Part shown: in pieces, positions 40,612 through 50,600 of the stretch
How the letters are laid out: each line of letters begins with the position of its first letter
How positions within the stretch are numbered: the first letter of the stretch is position 1
IMG/VR virus record: IMGVR_UViG_3300025881_000985
Location: 124,001 to 188,000 of that record
Strand: one strand, 5' to 3'
Length of the DNA stretch: 64,000 nt
Source: a virus
Position numbers and translations under genes: made by a program
The notes under the pieces: model-generated
What the model was told of the DNA's origin: nothing
The model's input: the letters and a program-made list of their open reading frames with translations, nothing else
The model's database searches: none

Positions 40612-42156
40612 TTATGATGTTAATTTAACAATGGCTTCGACTTGGCCTTCCTCGTCTGTCCATTTATCTTCTAAAGAACGTCCGATGACGTTCCAAGGGG
40701 TAATTTCATCTTTAGTAGCGGATCTAGCACGGCCATCACCTGCACTCACTAATCTGTCACCCTTATTGACTGTTCCAACTACTGTTACCGGAACTCTTCC
40801 ACTAACTGCAATCGCTGGATGCGTTTCATCGTCTCCGGCACCACTATTCATTAAGTATGCCGCTCTACTACTTACCACGCCAAAGACATCGTCTGATAAA
40901 TCATTGGCCACTTTGGTAATTTCTTCTGCTCCACCTAGTGCAACAACTGTTCCAGGAGCATAACTGCCATCACTGGCAAAACGCTCCGCCAAGTCAGCGT
41001 ATTGTGCTTGGGTTGAAGTTCCATTAAATGTGGAAGCATAAATTGTGTTAAATTTGTGTGTAGCATTACCTAAACTAAATGAGTTTCCTGTTGAAACTCT
41101 AATACTACCTGTAATTTCATTTGTACCGTCATGTTTTAGTAATGACGCTAACTGTGTTTGAATATCTGAAATGCTACTACCTGAACCAGCAATAGCGTTT
41201 GTTAATGTAGTAATTTCACCATCAACATAACCTTTAGTCGCAATACCATTTGTAGTTGTTGGAACACCAACTGGAACTTCTGCACGGCCTGCGCCTGTTA
41301 ATGAAAGTACTTTGGTGTTAACGTTGCTTGATTTAACATAAAAATCAAGATCATTTCCGTTTGTTACACTAGTAACGTTACTAGCACCCGATGTAACAGT
41401 TAAACTCATATCGTTACTTGAACCAATGTTTAGTCCGCTGTTATTCTGAATTGATTGTGCGGCTGTAAATGCTGTGGTTCCTGCTAGTGTAGCATATGCT
41501 GTTGCCGCAACACCGTTAAGTGAAGTAGCGTTATCTGCATCGCCCCAATATTTAAGTCCTGAAATTGCTGTACTTAAATTAAAGCCTGGTTTGATTGTAG
41601 TGAAACCTGGAGCAGAACCTGCTGTTAATGGAGTAAACTCTGCATCTCTACTTAGTATACTAGTTAATTGGTTATTAACGAAGAACTTAACAACAACGTG
41701 AGTAGCGTTACTAACTGTGTTATCAGCAATAATATCTGCTACTGCACCTGTTTGTCCTGATGTTGCTGTAAATGCTGGGCCAATTGTTACAAAGCTAGTT
41801 CCGGAGTAAACTTTAAGCTGAGTATTTGTGGTATCCCACCATAAATCGCCAACAACTGGATCAGCTGGGGCGGATGAACTACTAATTGAACTCGAAATAA
41901 CTTTCCAAGCACTTCCTGTGAACACTTTAAGTAGTTTGTTAGCACTATCATACCAAAGTTGTCCAGTAAGTGGATCATCTGGGGCGGCAGAGTTTGAAAA
42001 GTTCTCTAATATTTTGACAAAGTTCTGGTTAAGGAAAGCACCGTAACCTGAATAGTTTTTTCCGATTAGTACAAGACTTGTGGTTGTTTCGTCAGTCAAC
42101 CCGTCTGCTAAGTTAATTAGCGTAGTACCATCTGTTTTGGTAATTGTATATGGCAT
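40612..42156 (-). CDS. tail fibre protein, modular
   Basis: A 514-residue fibre. The first 90 residues (TLINLADGLTD, IGKNYSGYG, NFVKILENF, LTGQLWYDS) recur in the genes at 42218 and 45153, marking a shared attachment domain. A repeat of the GDLWWDTTNTQLKVY kind follows. The C-terminal 150 residues (QYADLAERF, GTVVALGG, VFGVVSSRAAYLMNSGAG) are nearly the same as in the 602-residue collagen-like fibre and resemble an autoproteolytic chaperone-like end domain. It should bind the host surface. Confidence 0.75.
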   Translation of the reverse strand: MPYTITKTDGTTLINLADGLTDETTTSLVLIGKNYSGYGAFLNQNFVKILENFSNSAAPDDPLTGQLWYDSANKLLKVFTGSAWKVISSSISSSSAPADPVVGDLWWDTTNTQLKVYSGTSFVTIGPAFTATSGQTGAVADIIADNTVSNATHVVVKFFVNNQLTSILSRDAEFTPLTAGSAPGFTTIKPGFNLSTAISGLKYWGDADNATSLNGVAATAYATLAGTTAFTAAQSIQNNSGLNIGSSNDMSLTVTSGASNVTSVTNGNDLDFYVKSSNVNTKVLSLTGAGRAEVPVGVPTTTNGIATKGYVDGEITTLTNAIAGSGSSISDIQTQLASLLKHDGTNEITGSIRVSTGNSFSLGNATHKFNTIYASTFNGTSTQAQYADLAERFASDGSYAPGTVVALGGAEEITKVANDLSDDVFGVVSSRAAYLMNSGAGDDETHPAIAVSGRVPVTVVGTVNKGDRLVSAGDGRARSATKDEITPWNVIGRSLEDKWTDEEGQVEAIVKLTS

Positions 42157-42196
42157 TTACATGTTCTCCGTACAAGTATATTTCACTTTATATGTT

Positions 42197-42205
42197 TTAT
42201 TTATC
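42197..42205 (-). promoter_or_regulatory. possible late promoter (GATAAATAA)
   Basis: In the gap between two fibre genes, the minus strand reads GATAAATAA, 41 bases before the downstream start. One base differs from the T4 late consensus core. Confidence 0.35.
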
Positions 42206-42217
42206 AACATCGTAGTC

Positions 42218-43747
42218 TTACTGATCAACGACAAACCAAAAATCTCCATCAACTCCAGTAGCACTATCTGGCGTTTCTGTGGAAACAAATTTCTTAGATC
42301 CATGCCATTTTTCATCATTGATAATTGCCTGCGTAACAAACTCTGTATTTGCAATCTGCTGATCGCTTTGGTTTGCTGTTGCAGTAGGCGTTAATGGTTG
42401 ACCTGCAAGTTGAGGTGATGCAAGAGGTGCTTTTGGTGTGATTTGAGCTATTACCTCAGATCTTACTTCGTTGTCTCTATTTTGTGCCCAGTTTTGTATT
42501 TCTGCTATAACTTGAGCTTTGATTGCTTGAACATAAGCCGTTGTTGCTAACTTTTGACTGTTATCAGTTAGGTTTGGTGTTGCGGCTTGTGGTGTCCCAA
42601 TGAACACTGGGGCATTCAATGGTGCTTTAGTATTCAATACTGTATTGATTGTTGATATATCTGCTGTATGACCTGATATAGTAGTTTCAGCTGAAATCAA
42701 TCGAGTATTAATTCTACTAATAGTATTGTTTAATTCATCTTTAGCAGTGTTAATTGCTGTTGTATAATCTGCTGTAATATCACTTCTAACACTTGTAACA
42801 TATCCTCTATGAGCAACTCCTTGCTCAGTTGAAGGTTGTGTACCAGCAAAACTTGGACCCACTTGGATTTCTCCTGTGTTTCCTTGAATAGTCATTGCTC
42901 TAGTTCGTGTTCCATTAAAATTAATAAAGAATTCAAAATCAGCATTTAATTGTTCGTTATCAAAACTTATGCTTTTAATATTTTGATCAGTGTATATTCT
43001 ACCGTGTGTAGTTCCACCAGATGCAATCTTTAATCCTTGAGATCCATTGATTGTTACATTGGCATTGATTGTGCTATCTTGATTCTTTCTAACATATTCA
43101 GTTGCTAGTTGATTTCCCAATTTGGTTGAATCTTCGCTTATGCCGTGGAAATGAAAGTTTGGTGTTGATTTGTTAATATTAATTCCGTTTTTAATAGTAT
43201 CAAATCCAACTAGTGCTGGTTGAGGAACAAATTCAGCATCTTGGTTAATAATTGCGGCAATAGTGCCGCCTGTAACTATTTTAAGAACAACGTGTGGAAT
43301 AGTATTGTTGTCAGGTACAATAAAAGGTATACATCCTGACTCGCCCCAGTTCTTTTCATAATCTGGACCAATAACTTTAAAGCCTGATCCGCTGTATACT
43401 TTTAATTGATCTTTACCTGTGTCCCACCAAAAATCACCAACTGCTGGGTTTGCTGGTGTTTCAAGCGATATACTTTCAGATGCCAATGGCTTCCAACCTG
43501 CAGATGATCCTTTAAATACATAAAGTATCTTGTGTGCGGTATTATACCAAACTTGCCCAGTAACTGGTCCAACTGGAGCACTAGGGGAAGCAAAGTTTTC
43601 AGCTAATTTGTATGTATTTTCGTTTAAGACTTTACCATAACCTGCAAAGTTACGCCCTGCAAGAATAACAGGTGCGTCATTAACTGTGGTAGTTGTACCA
43701 TCAGCTAGTGTAGTAAATAAGTCTCCGTTACTCTTGTAAATATCCAT
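42218..43747 (-). CDS. tail fibre protein with shared N-terminus and coiled-coil stalk
   Basis: A 509-residue fibre. The start (GDLFTTLADGT, ILAGRNFAGYGK, TGQVWYNTAHKILYVF) matches the other two fibres. The centre (LNNTISRINTRLISAETTISGHT) has heptad-like spacing of a trimeric coiled coil. The end repeats APLASPQLAGQPLTP and TNTEFVTQAI-type units, as in phage tail fibre repeats, and finishes with TGVDGDFWFVVDQ. It lacks the ADLAERF end domain of its paralogues. Confidence 0.75.
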   Translation of the reverse strand: MDIYKSNGDLFTTLADGTTTTVNDAPVILAGRNFAGYGKVLNENTYKLAENFASPSAPVGPVTGQVWYNTAHKILYVFKGSSAGWKPLASESISLETPANPAVGDFWWDTGKDQLKVYSGSGFKVIGPDYEKNWGESGCIPFIVPDNNTIPHVVLKIVTGGTIAAIINQDAEFVPQPALVGFDTIKNGININKSTPNFHFHGISEDSTKLGNQLATEYVRKNQDSTINANVTINGSQGLKIASGGTTHGRIYTDQNIKSISFDNEQLNADFEFFINFNGTRTRAMTIQGNTGEIQVGPSFAGTQPSTEQGVAHRGYVTSVRSDITADYTTAINTAKDELNNTISRINTRLISAETTISGHTADISTINTVLNTKAPLNAPVFIGTPQAATPNLTDNSQKLATTAYVQAIKAQVIAEIQNWAQNRDNEVRSEVIAQITPKAPLASPQLAGQPLTPTATANQSDQQIANTEFVTQAIINDEKWHGSKKFVSTETPDSATGVDGDFWFVVDQ

Positions 43748-43767
43748 TGATGCTCTCTATCTTTGTA

Positions 43768-43776
43768 GTATTTATG
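43768..43776 (-). promoter_or_regulatory. possible late promoter (CATAAATAC)
   Basis: CATAAATAC on the minus strand, 21 bases before the fibre start at 43747, overlapping the stop of the small gene upstream. The spacing is like that of the element at 6833. Confidence 0.4.
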
Positions 43777-43957
43777 TTATCTTATGAGACTTTGCTTGTG
43801 CAAGCCTAGGCATGCCTTCAAATAATTCAGGACCAAGAATTTTAATTAATGTAGTTGCATGTTCTTCGCGTACTGCTTCTCTGATATGTTCTTTTTCTAC
43901 TTCTGATAGTGCATCATACCTACTTTTAACAGCTATTTTATATTCGTCGAATGTCAT
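43772..43957 (-). CDS. 61-residue unknown protein
   Basis: The ATG at 43957 is preferred because AGGAGAT stands 7 bases upstream; the GTG at 43984 would overlap this site. The product is helical and charged (MTFDEYKIAVKSRYDALSEV; EHIREAVREEHATTLIKIL). No domain recognised. Placed between fibre genes under a CATAAATAG element, so probably a late protein, possibly a fibre assembly factor. Confidence 0.6.
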   Translation of the reverse strand: MTFDEYKIAVKSRYDALSEVEKEHIREAVREEHATTLIKILGPELFEGMPRLAQAKSHKIT

Positions 43958-44001
43958 TGATTGATCTCCTATGTGATTGTACACAGTTCTCTTAATATAA
44001 A

Positions 44002-44010
44002 CTATTTATG
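44002..44010 (-). promoter_or_regulatory. possible late promoter (CATAAATAG)
   Basis: CATAAATAG on the minus strand, 45 bases before the start of the 61-residue gene, in a gene-free gap. Confidence 0.4.
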
Positions 44011-44022
44011 GTCTTTTATTCA

Positions 44023-45138
44023 TCAAAAATCCAGGCCGCCGAAGTCGGAATCACCAGTGTTTGGATTGTTTGGTTCACGTACTGGCGGCGGTGGGGGTGG
44101 TGGGGGTGGATCAACATATTGAGCACTTGCAGGAGCATGGCCAAAAATACCATCGTTGGGTACAAAAGTTAAATCTGGTTCTTCACCGTAGTTGTTAACT
44201 ATATTCCAAGATCCAGTGGCAAAATGATCGCCTTGTGTTTTTAAATAAGCTGATTGTATCTTTTTCCAATCTCCATTAATTTTTTGATGTGCAGTAACAA
44301 TTTCTTGCCACTCACCTGATCTTTTGACGTGTCCAATCTTTCCAATTGTAAATTCTATTTCAGCATAACCGTTGGCACCAAGTTCGTAATTAGTAAGTCC
44401 ACCTTGACCGTATCTAAATGTTCCATCATCAAATTTGACTGGTGTACGACCAATTCCAAGTTCAGCGAACCCTCCACCGGTGGCACTTAATATGTATCCG
44501 CCGGAACTTCCACCGCCTCCACCAGAGACATTATCTGCACCAAAGTGTCCGCCGCGTCCAGAGTTTGGGCCGCCACCACCGCCTCCGCCTCCGGCGCCAT
44601 TGCCAATCATTTCCTGTCCTTGTTGACCGGGGCCAAATGCGTAATCACCAGGTGTTGTGGTTCCATGGCCGCCTGCGTGTCCAACACTTGCACCTCCACC
44701 ACCACCGCCGCCTCCTGCGGCGGCAAGAACTAGGTTATTAACTAATACTAAACTTGCACCTCCGCCGGCGCCACCTCTACCCATAGAATTATTAGAGTTT
44801 TTGTGCCCGTGCCAGCCGCCAGCACCTCCAGATGTTTTAAAACCGTTTTCTTCGTATAAGGACTTACCACCTAGTGCTAAGTTACTTCCAGGATGGGAGC
44901 CAGATTGTCCGCCGCCTGCACCTACAGCAACTGTCATAGTTATATGTTTTTTTAGATAAAATAAATTGGTTCTTATATGAACTCCAGCCGCACCACTTCC
45001 ACCTGCTTGACCAGTACTATTGGCACCGGCCCCGCCGCCGCCTCCCCATAATCGTACTTTTGCATATGCTTCTATTCCTTCAGGAAGAGTAATAGTGTAA
45101 ACACCTGGATGCGGAAAAGTAATTAATTTTCTAGACAC
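44023..45138 (-). CDS. glycine-rich fibre-tip/adhesin-like protein
   Basis: A 371-residue protein starting with GTG behind AGGAT. Residues about 30-235 hold many Gly runs (for example AAAGGGGGGGGASVG and GNGAGGGGGGGGPNS), as in the polyglycine-helix domains of T-even gp38-type adhesins. Then a beta part (VKRSGEWQEIVTAHQKINGD) and a proline run (VDPPPPPPPPPVREP) before a short acidic end. It could be the receptor-binding tip of one of the fibres. The Gly runs create long spurious open frames on the other strand. Confidence 0.7.
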   Translation of the reverse strand: MSRKLITFPHPGVYTITLPEGIEAYAKVRLWGGGGGAGANSTGQAGGSGAAGVHIRTNLFYLKKHITMTVAVGAGGGQSGSHPGSNLALGGKSLYEENGFKTSGGAGGWHGHKNSNNSMGRGGAGGGASLVLVNNLVLAAAGGGGGGGGASVGHAGGHGTTTPGDYAFGPGQQGQEMIGNGAGGGGGGGGPNSGRGGHFGADNVSGGGGGSSGGYILSATGGGFAELGIGRTPVKFDDGTFRYGQGGLTNYELGANGYAEIEFTIGKIGHVKRSGEWQEIVTAHQKINGDWKKIQSAYLKTQGDHFATGSWNIVNNYGEEPDLTFVPNDGIFGHAPASAQYVDPPPPPPPPPVREPNNPNTGDSDFGGLDF

Positions 45139-45152
45139 TTAGTTGATCCTAT

Positions 45153-46961
45153 TTACGAATTTAGTCGAACAATAGCTTCAATTGTTCCAAAGGCCTCATC
45201 ATCTTTATTTTCTAAACTGCGACCAATAACATTCAAGTTTGTTATTTCTTCTTTAGTCGCTCCTTTTGCAATGCCATTGCCGGCACTTATAAGTCTTTGA
45301 CCTTTTTTAACTTTGCCTACTACTTTAACAGGAACTCTTCCGCTAACAGCTACAGCCGGGTGTGTTCCGTTTGTACCTGCACCGGCATTCATTAAATGTG
45401 CTGGTTTAGTACTAATAACTCCAAATACTTCTTCACTGGCTTCTTCAACTGCCGCTGTAATTTCATTTACACCGCCTAACGCAACCACTGTGCCTGCATC
45501 ATATAAACCATCTGCATGAAAACGTTCTGCAACGTCAGCGTATTGTGCAGTAGTGGAAGTTCCGTTGAATGTGCCAGCATAGACTGTACTAAAAGTCTTA
45601 GATGACGATCCAAGATCCAGTGTACCATCAGCAATAGGAACTATGTTACCAGTTAGTGCGGCCGTTCCAGCTAGTGGAATAGACGTGTTTCCAGTTAAGT
45701 CTGCGTAAGCACCAGTTGTGGCTACCGTAGCAAAGGCTGGCTGATTGATTAAATCTCCATAATCTCCTGTGGTAGCCACAGTAGCGAAAGATGGTTTTCC
45801 AGTAATTTCTGTCCATGCATTTGATCCTGCTGGTCCTTCAGGTCCAACTGGTCCTTCAACTCCTTGAACTCCTTGTGGTCCAGTTGCTCCCTGAGCTCCT
45901 GTGGCTCCTTGTGATCCAGTAAGTCCAGTTGGTCCTTGTGGTCCTGCCGGTCCTTGTGGTCCAGTTGCTCCTGTGGGTCCTGCAACTCCTTGACTACCTG
46001 TTGGTCCAGCATCTCCTTGAGAGCCAGTGGGTCCTGCTGGTCCTTGTGGTCCGGTTGGTCCTGCAATTCCTTGCGGTCCTGTGGGTCCAGTTGGTCCTTG
46101 AATACTACCAACATTCTCCCAAGCTGTTCCATTCCATACATATAAACTACCACTGATTAAATATCCATCTCCAAGTGTACCTAATGCGGGTAAATCAACC
46201 TCAGCCGCTACGCTTCCAAGAATAGTAATACTAGTACCATCAGTACCTTCAGCACCAGTTGCACCTTGTGGTCCAGTAGCACCTTGTATTCCTTGTTCGC
46301 CTTGTATTCCTTGAATACCTCTAAGTCCTTGTACACCAGCTGATCCTGCTGGGCCTGCAACTCCTTGTGGTCCTTGGTCTCCAGTAGAGCCTTGCGGTCC
46401 AGCTGGGCCTGTAGGTCCTTGTACTTCACCAACATTAGTCCAACGCTCAGTGTCCCAAATATGTAAGTCACCGTCAATTAAGTATGCATCGCCTGCAACT
46501 TGTCCTGATGTAGGTAGCTGGGCTACATTGGTTAGTGTTCCTTTAATAAAGACACTTGCTAATCTAGATAAATCAGTTGGACCAATTAATGTCCAACTTG
46601 TACCATTCCACATATAAAATTCGTTTTGATCAGTGTTGAACCATTGGTCGCCAATATTAGTATTTAAAGGCCTGCCTAATTCACCTGCCACTGTCAAGTT
46701 ACTAATTGGTTTAAAAACACTACCGTTGTAATATTTCAAAGAACCAGTTGCTGTATCATACCAAAGTTGCCCTGTCATTGCTTGACTAGGTCTTGTTGAA
46801 TTTGCAAAGTTCTCTAACAACTTAATAAAGTTTTCTTGTTGGATTTCGCCATAGCCGATATAATTTCGACCAACCAGCGACAATCCTGTACTATTATCCA
46901 ATGCACCATCGGGTAAGTTAATTAATATATCACCATTGGTTCTGTTTATAACGTATGACAT
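45153..46961 (-). CDS. collagen-like tail fibre protein
   Basis: A 602-residue fibre. The N-terminal 90 residues match the two other fibres. Two modules of the form GDAYLIDGDLHIWDTERW and GDGYLISGSLYVWNGTAW alternate with two collagen-like Gly-X-Y regions (about 182-243 and 289-380; GPTGPQGPAGPTGSQGDAG is typical). These should form triple helices. The C-terminal ADVAERF domain is nearly the same as in the 514-residue fibre. No phage-encoded prolyl hydroxylase is certain, although a 2OG oxygenase is encoded in the window. Confidence 0.85.
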   Translation of the reverse strand: MSYVINRTNGDILINLPDGALDNSTGLSLVGRNYIGYGEIQQENFIKLLENFANSTRPSQAMTGQLWYDTATGSLKYYNGSVFKPISNLTVAGELGRPLNTNIGDQWFNTDQNEFYMWNGTSWTLIGPTDLSRLASVFIKGTLTNVAQLPTSGQVAGDAYLIDGDLHIWDTERWTNVGEVQGPTGPAGPQGSTGDQGPQGVAGPAGSAGVQGLRGIQGIQGEQGIQGATGPQGATGAEGTDGTSITILGSVAAEVDLPALGTLGDGYLISGSLYVWNGTAWENVGSIQGPTGPTGPQGIAGPTGPQGPAGPTGSQGDAGPTGSQGVAGPTGATGPQGPAGPQGPTGLTGSQGATGAQGATGPQGVQGVEGPVGPEGPAGSNAWTEITGKPSFATVATTGDYGDLINQPAFATVATTGAYADLTGNTSIPLAGTAALTGNIVPIADGTLDLGSSSKTFSTVYAGTFNGTSTTAQYADVAERFHADGLYDAGTVVALGGVNEITAAVEEASEEVFGVISTKPAHLMNAGAGTNGTHPAVAVSGRVPVKVVGKVKKGQRLISAGNGIAKGATKEEITNLNVIGRSLENKDDEAFGTIEAIVRLNS

Positions 46962-46974
46962 TTTATTCTATTCC

Positions 46975-47673
46975 TCAACTAATACTACTTAGATTTGTTA
47001 ATGTTTGAATTCTAACAGTATAATCGATTTGGATAAGTCTATTCAATGACTTTTGCACGGGGTGAAACACAACGTGAGTAAGTAGTTTGCCTGTTGTTGT
47101 TAATCCGCTTGTACCATCTGTACTCCTGGCTCTTAGACCTAATTCATCAAACACATAATCTCCGTTTAAATCTTGTACGTTATCAAATGCACTTTGATCA
47201 CTTGGTTCACCATAATCAAGTAAGCATGTTACTAATATATCTGTATATGGCTGACCTGGTGTGTGTCTAATTTCCATTTTATTCCTTGTTGCATCAAGGT
47301 TGTTACTGTCTGTATCGTCTACAATTTTACTGTATGTTGGATTGTATAAACTACTGTTCTGTGCATTGGTGTTTGCAGGGTTGTATGTAATAACACCAGT
47401 AGCATTAACAGTTGTGCCACCATTTCCAAAATGCATTTCGTAAACGTAATTACTATTTTTATTTGCTAAATTGAACGCTAGTGCTTCACTTATGTTTTCA
47501 TAATGAATTGCATTACGTTTATTAACAAATACTTCACCAGAATCTGGATCGTGTATTTTGATATGCCCTTGAAGATGGAAACCACCTTGTTCGTCGGGCA
47601 CTCTAGTTGTTTTTGTATCATTTTTCATATTATCAGTATCCTGCTCTACTGTTGTATTATCATTATTTATCAT
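46975..47673 (-). CDS. tail/baseplate-associated structural protein
   Basis: A 232-residue protein. After a disordered start it reads GGFHLQGHIKIHDPDSGEVF then VNKRNAIHYENISEAL and NSNYVYEMHFGNGGTTVN, a pattern I associate with virion proteins of marine T4-like phages, though I cannot give a gp number. The ATG overlaps the stop of the giant gene (ATGA), so translation is coupled and the two proteins may interact. Confidence 0.65.
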   Translation of the reverse strand: MINNDNTTVEQDTDNMKNDTKTTRVPDEQGGFHLQGHIKIHDPDSGEVFVNKRNAIHYENISEALAFNLANKNSNYVYEMHFGNGGTTVNATGVITYNPANTNAQNSSLYNPTYSKIVDDTDSNNLDATRNKMEIRHTPGQPYTDILVTCLLDYGEPSDQSAFDNVQDLNGDYVFDELGLRARSTDGTSGLTTTGKLLTHVVFHPVQKSLNRLIQIDYTVRIQTLTNLSSIS

Positions 47674-50600
47674 GGGTTATAAGCCGTTGCTTTGGATAAG
47701 AAAGTGGCTTGCTCAGATGCACCTCCACCCGACGAAATACTAATACTGTAATCGAATGGTGCATCACCTGGATCACTGTCTGCATCGTTTGGACTATCTG
47801 GGAAACTTTGGTTGAATGCATAACCAAATCCTGGACCAATGTAGTCAAAATCGCCAACTTCAATAAATCCAAATTCATTCAAACCATTCATCCAGTCTGT
47901 GTGATCTGAATTGTCTGGTAATGATTGTAAGTATCCTAGATCGTCTGCTCTAGTACCGACTGCGATAGTAGCCGGTACACTAGTTCCTAGTACACCTCTG
48001 CGTATTCTACCAACGGTATTATTAACAGTATCTTTTTCATAGTAGTATATGATTTCTCCCTGACAATACAGTACTCCTGGTTTTCCAAGTCCTGGGTCTG
48101 GGTCTGGAATTTTACTAACATCTTGTAGATGTAGTGTAGTATCCGACCAATCAAAGGGTTGTGTTAATACTGTTGAACGTGCTTCTGCAATTCTATAATA
48201 CTTACGTGAAGTTTCTGGAGCAAATTTAACCGGACATGTTCCTGTATTACTTTCAACATTGACCTGTTGCCATATAATTGGCATACTTAATGGTGTACTA
48301 CCTAACGTTTCTGAAATCTGTGTTAATCCTAACCAAAAAGCTGGTTGGTTGGCTGGAGTTGATCCAGCTACTGCCCAATTAAAGCCATTCCAGTAATAAT
48401 AGTTTGATTGATCTGTAACAAAATGTACATCACTTTCAAGTTGGTCAGTTGATGGCAATGAAGCTATATCAGCAACTTCTGTTTTGTAATTAAATCCACG
48501 TCGTGATTTATAAAGTGTTCCATTGTATACAATGCTATCACCTTTTCTATAGACAGACTTGGGTACCCAAGTGTCAGCACTTGCAACTAGCCATGCATTG
48601 TCAGTATCTTTCCAGTAATAGTGTGTTGATTCTGCTGTTACGTAGTACAGATCAAAATCTATATTTGATGCTGACACCGGTAAGTCTGCTGTTTGTGCTA
48701 CTGTGCCTTTATGATCTATTTTATGCCTGGTTACATATGTATGTCCATTATAGGTAGCGTATGCCGTTTTGTCATAATCAGCATCACTATTCCATGCAAC
48801 CGGAGGCTTCCAAACAAATCTCCAACGTGCATTAGTATCTGGTGTTAATGTAAGTTTATTTTTAACATCTGCAATAGCAACATAATAAATTCCGTTGTAT
48901 TTTACATAATCGCCTTTGTTGTATGTTATAGACGAAGTCCAATCGGTTGGACATAACTCTTGACTTCCAGTTAAATCATGCACAACTCTATATCCTAGTG
49001 GAGGTCCACTAACTATTGCACCTGTGTTATCTGTTACTCTTGTAAACACACTTAAAATTAATGTATCAAAATTAATTCCTGGAACTAATTCTTCTGGGGC
49101 ATGCGAGCTATACTTGTCAACAAATGCTCCACCGTCAATGCTGATATCTTCAGCACGAGTACCCAAAGCAGTATCAAGATACGTACTTTGAATGTATGAG
49201 TCAATAAAGTCTCCTGCAACATTTTCATCACTAAATTTTAACCCTGTGACTATTACACCTGGGTAGTTGATACCAATGATCAAGTTTGTAAGTAAATCTT
49301 CACCAGCTACTCCATCTTCATTGACATAGTACGCAACAATTCTATCAAGTGCGTTTCCATATTCATGACTTAGTTGTGTAAAAAATCTAAAATCAAATAT
49401 TGTACTTGCTGGTACATCTTGCGTGGCTTGGTAAATTTCGTTTTGGTAATAAACATAATCACCAGACACAACATCTAATGTAGATGTCCATTTAACCAAG
49501 TTACTTCTATATGTTGTTCTATCAAATTTAATTGTAGTGTTTAGTCCTCTAACTTTGTTATTAACCATAACAGGATATGCTTTGCCACCTGTTCCGTTAC
49601 CGTTAATGTTAATGATTGGACTAGAATTAAATGTGTATGTTCCACTGAATGTAATACTTGTAACTTTTCCTGTTGATGGATTAATCTTAGCAATTGGTTT
49701 AACACTAGACAATGCTCCAGTTACACCATCGTTAACTGTAACAACCGGAGGAACTGTATAGCCTTCTCCACCTTGTGCAACTTGAATACTTTCAAGTGTC
49801 AATGCTTTATTTGATACCCAATCCTGGTATTGTGTTTGCTCAAGTAATGTATTATCATTGATACCTTCTCCTGACGGACTACGGAAAGCATCAATAGTTT
49901 CCTCGTAGTATGAAGGTAAATCAAAGTCTGACACGTTGCCAAAGAAAGTATCGTTACCAGCATAACTAATTAAATATTCACGTATCTTACTTCTATACGG
50001 TTTAACCTCATTGATATAATCAATGTAATAATTTTGATTGTCTTTAACATAACTTGGATACTGAGTTAATTCACGTAACTGATGGAAAACAGTTATGAAA
50101 CTGGTTTTAAATATCCAGTCAGTATTTCTTTGTGTGTAAAGAATATAGTAAACCAATGTAAAGAATAACTTGTTAAACTCTTCACGTAGTTCACCAATGT
50201 AGATATCAAATCTAAGTGCATTAAAGATATTGCGTATTTCAACACTAGGATTAATATCAAATCTTTCACTGTCAAAGTTTTCAGTAGCAAATCCTAATGT
50301 ATACTTTGAACTATCATAAAGTTTATCTGTTATTTGAACTGTTCCGTTACCAAGACCAATTAATGTTAGATTATTAACGTCGTTGTAATTTATAGTCCTG
50401 TATAGTGTAAATGTCCCAATTTGGTTGTATCTAACTTTAATAACACTTCCTGCTGGAACTAGACTTAGTTTTTTAACATCTGCTTCGTAATCAACAGTAT
50501 AGTCTGGCCTATTTGTTACTGACCAACCTTCAGCGTACCAATCAACATAATCCCAAAAGAAATTTGTATCATATGATTGTACTCTAGTTAAAACAAAATC

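Noticed and set aside
44435-44959. Long plus-strand frames rich in Pro, Cys, His and Arg
   Set aside because: They are antisense images of the Gly codon runs of the minus-strand adhesin-like gene and lack ribosome sites.
45836-46415. Regular short repeats that look like a CRISPR or minisatellite array
   Set aside because: The period follows Gly-X-Y codons of the collagen-like fibre; there are no constant repeats with unique spacers.
47661-47673. GATAAATAATG on the minus strand as a late promoter
   Set aside because: It consists of the first codons of the 232-residue gene, read in the reverse order of need: it lies inside the coding sequence rather than upstream.
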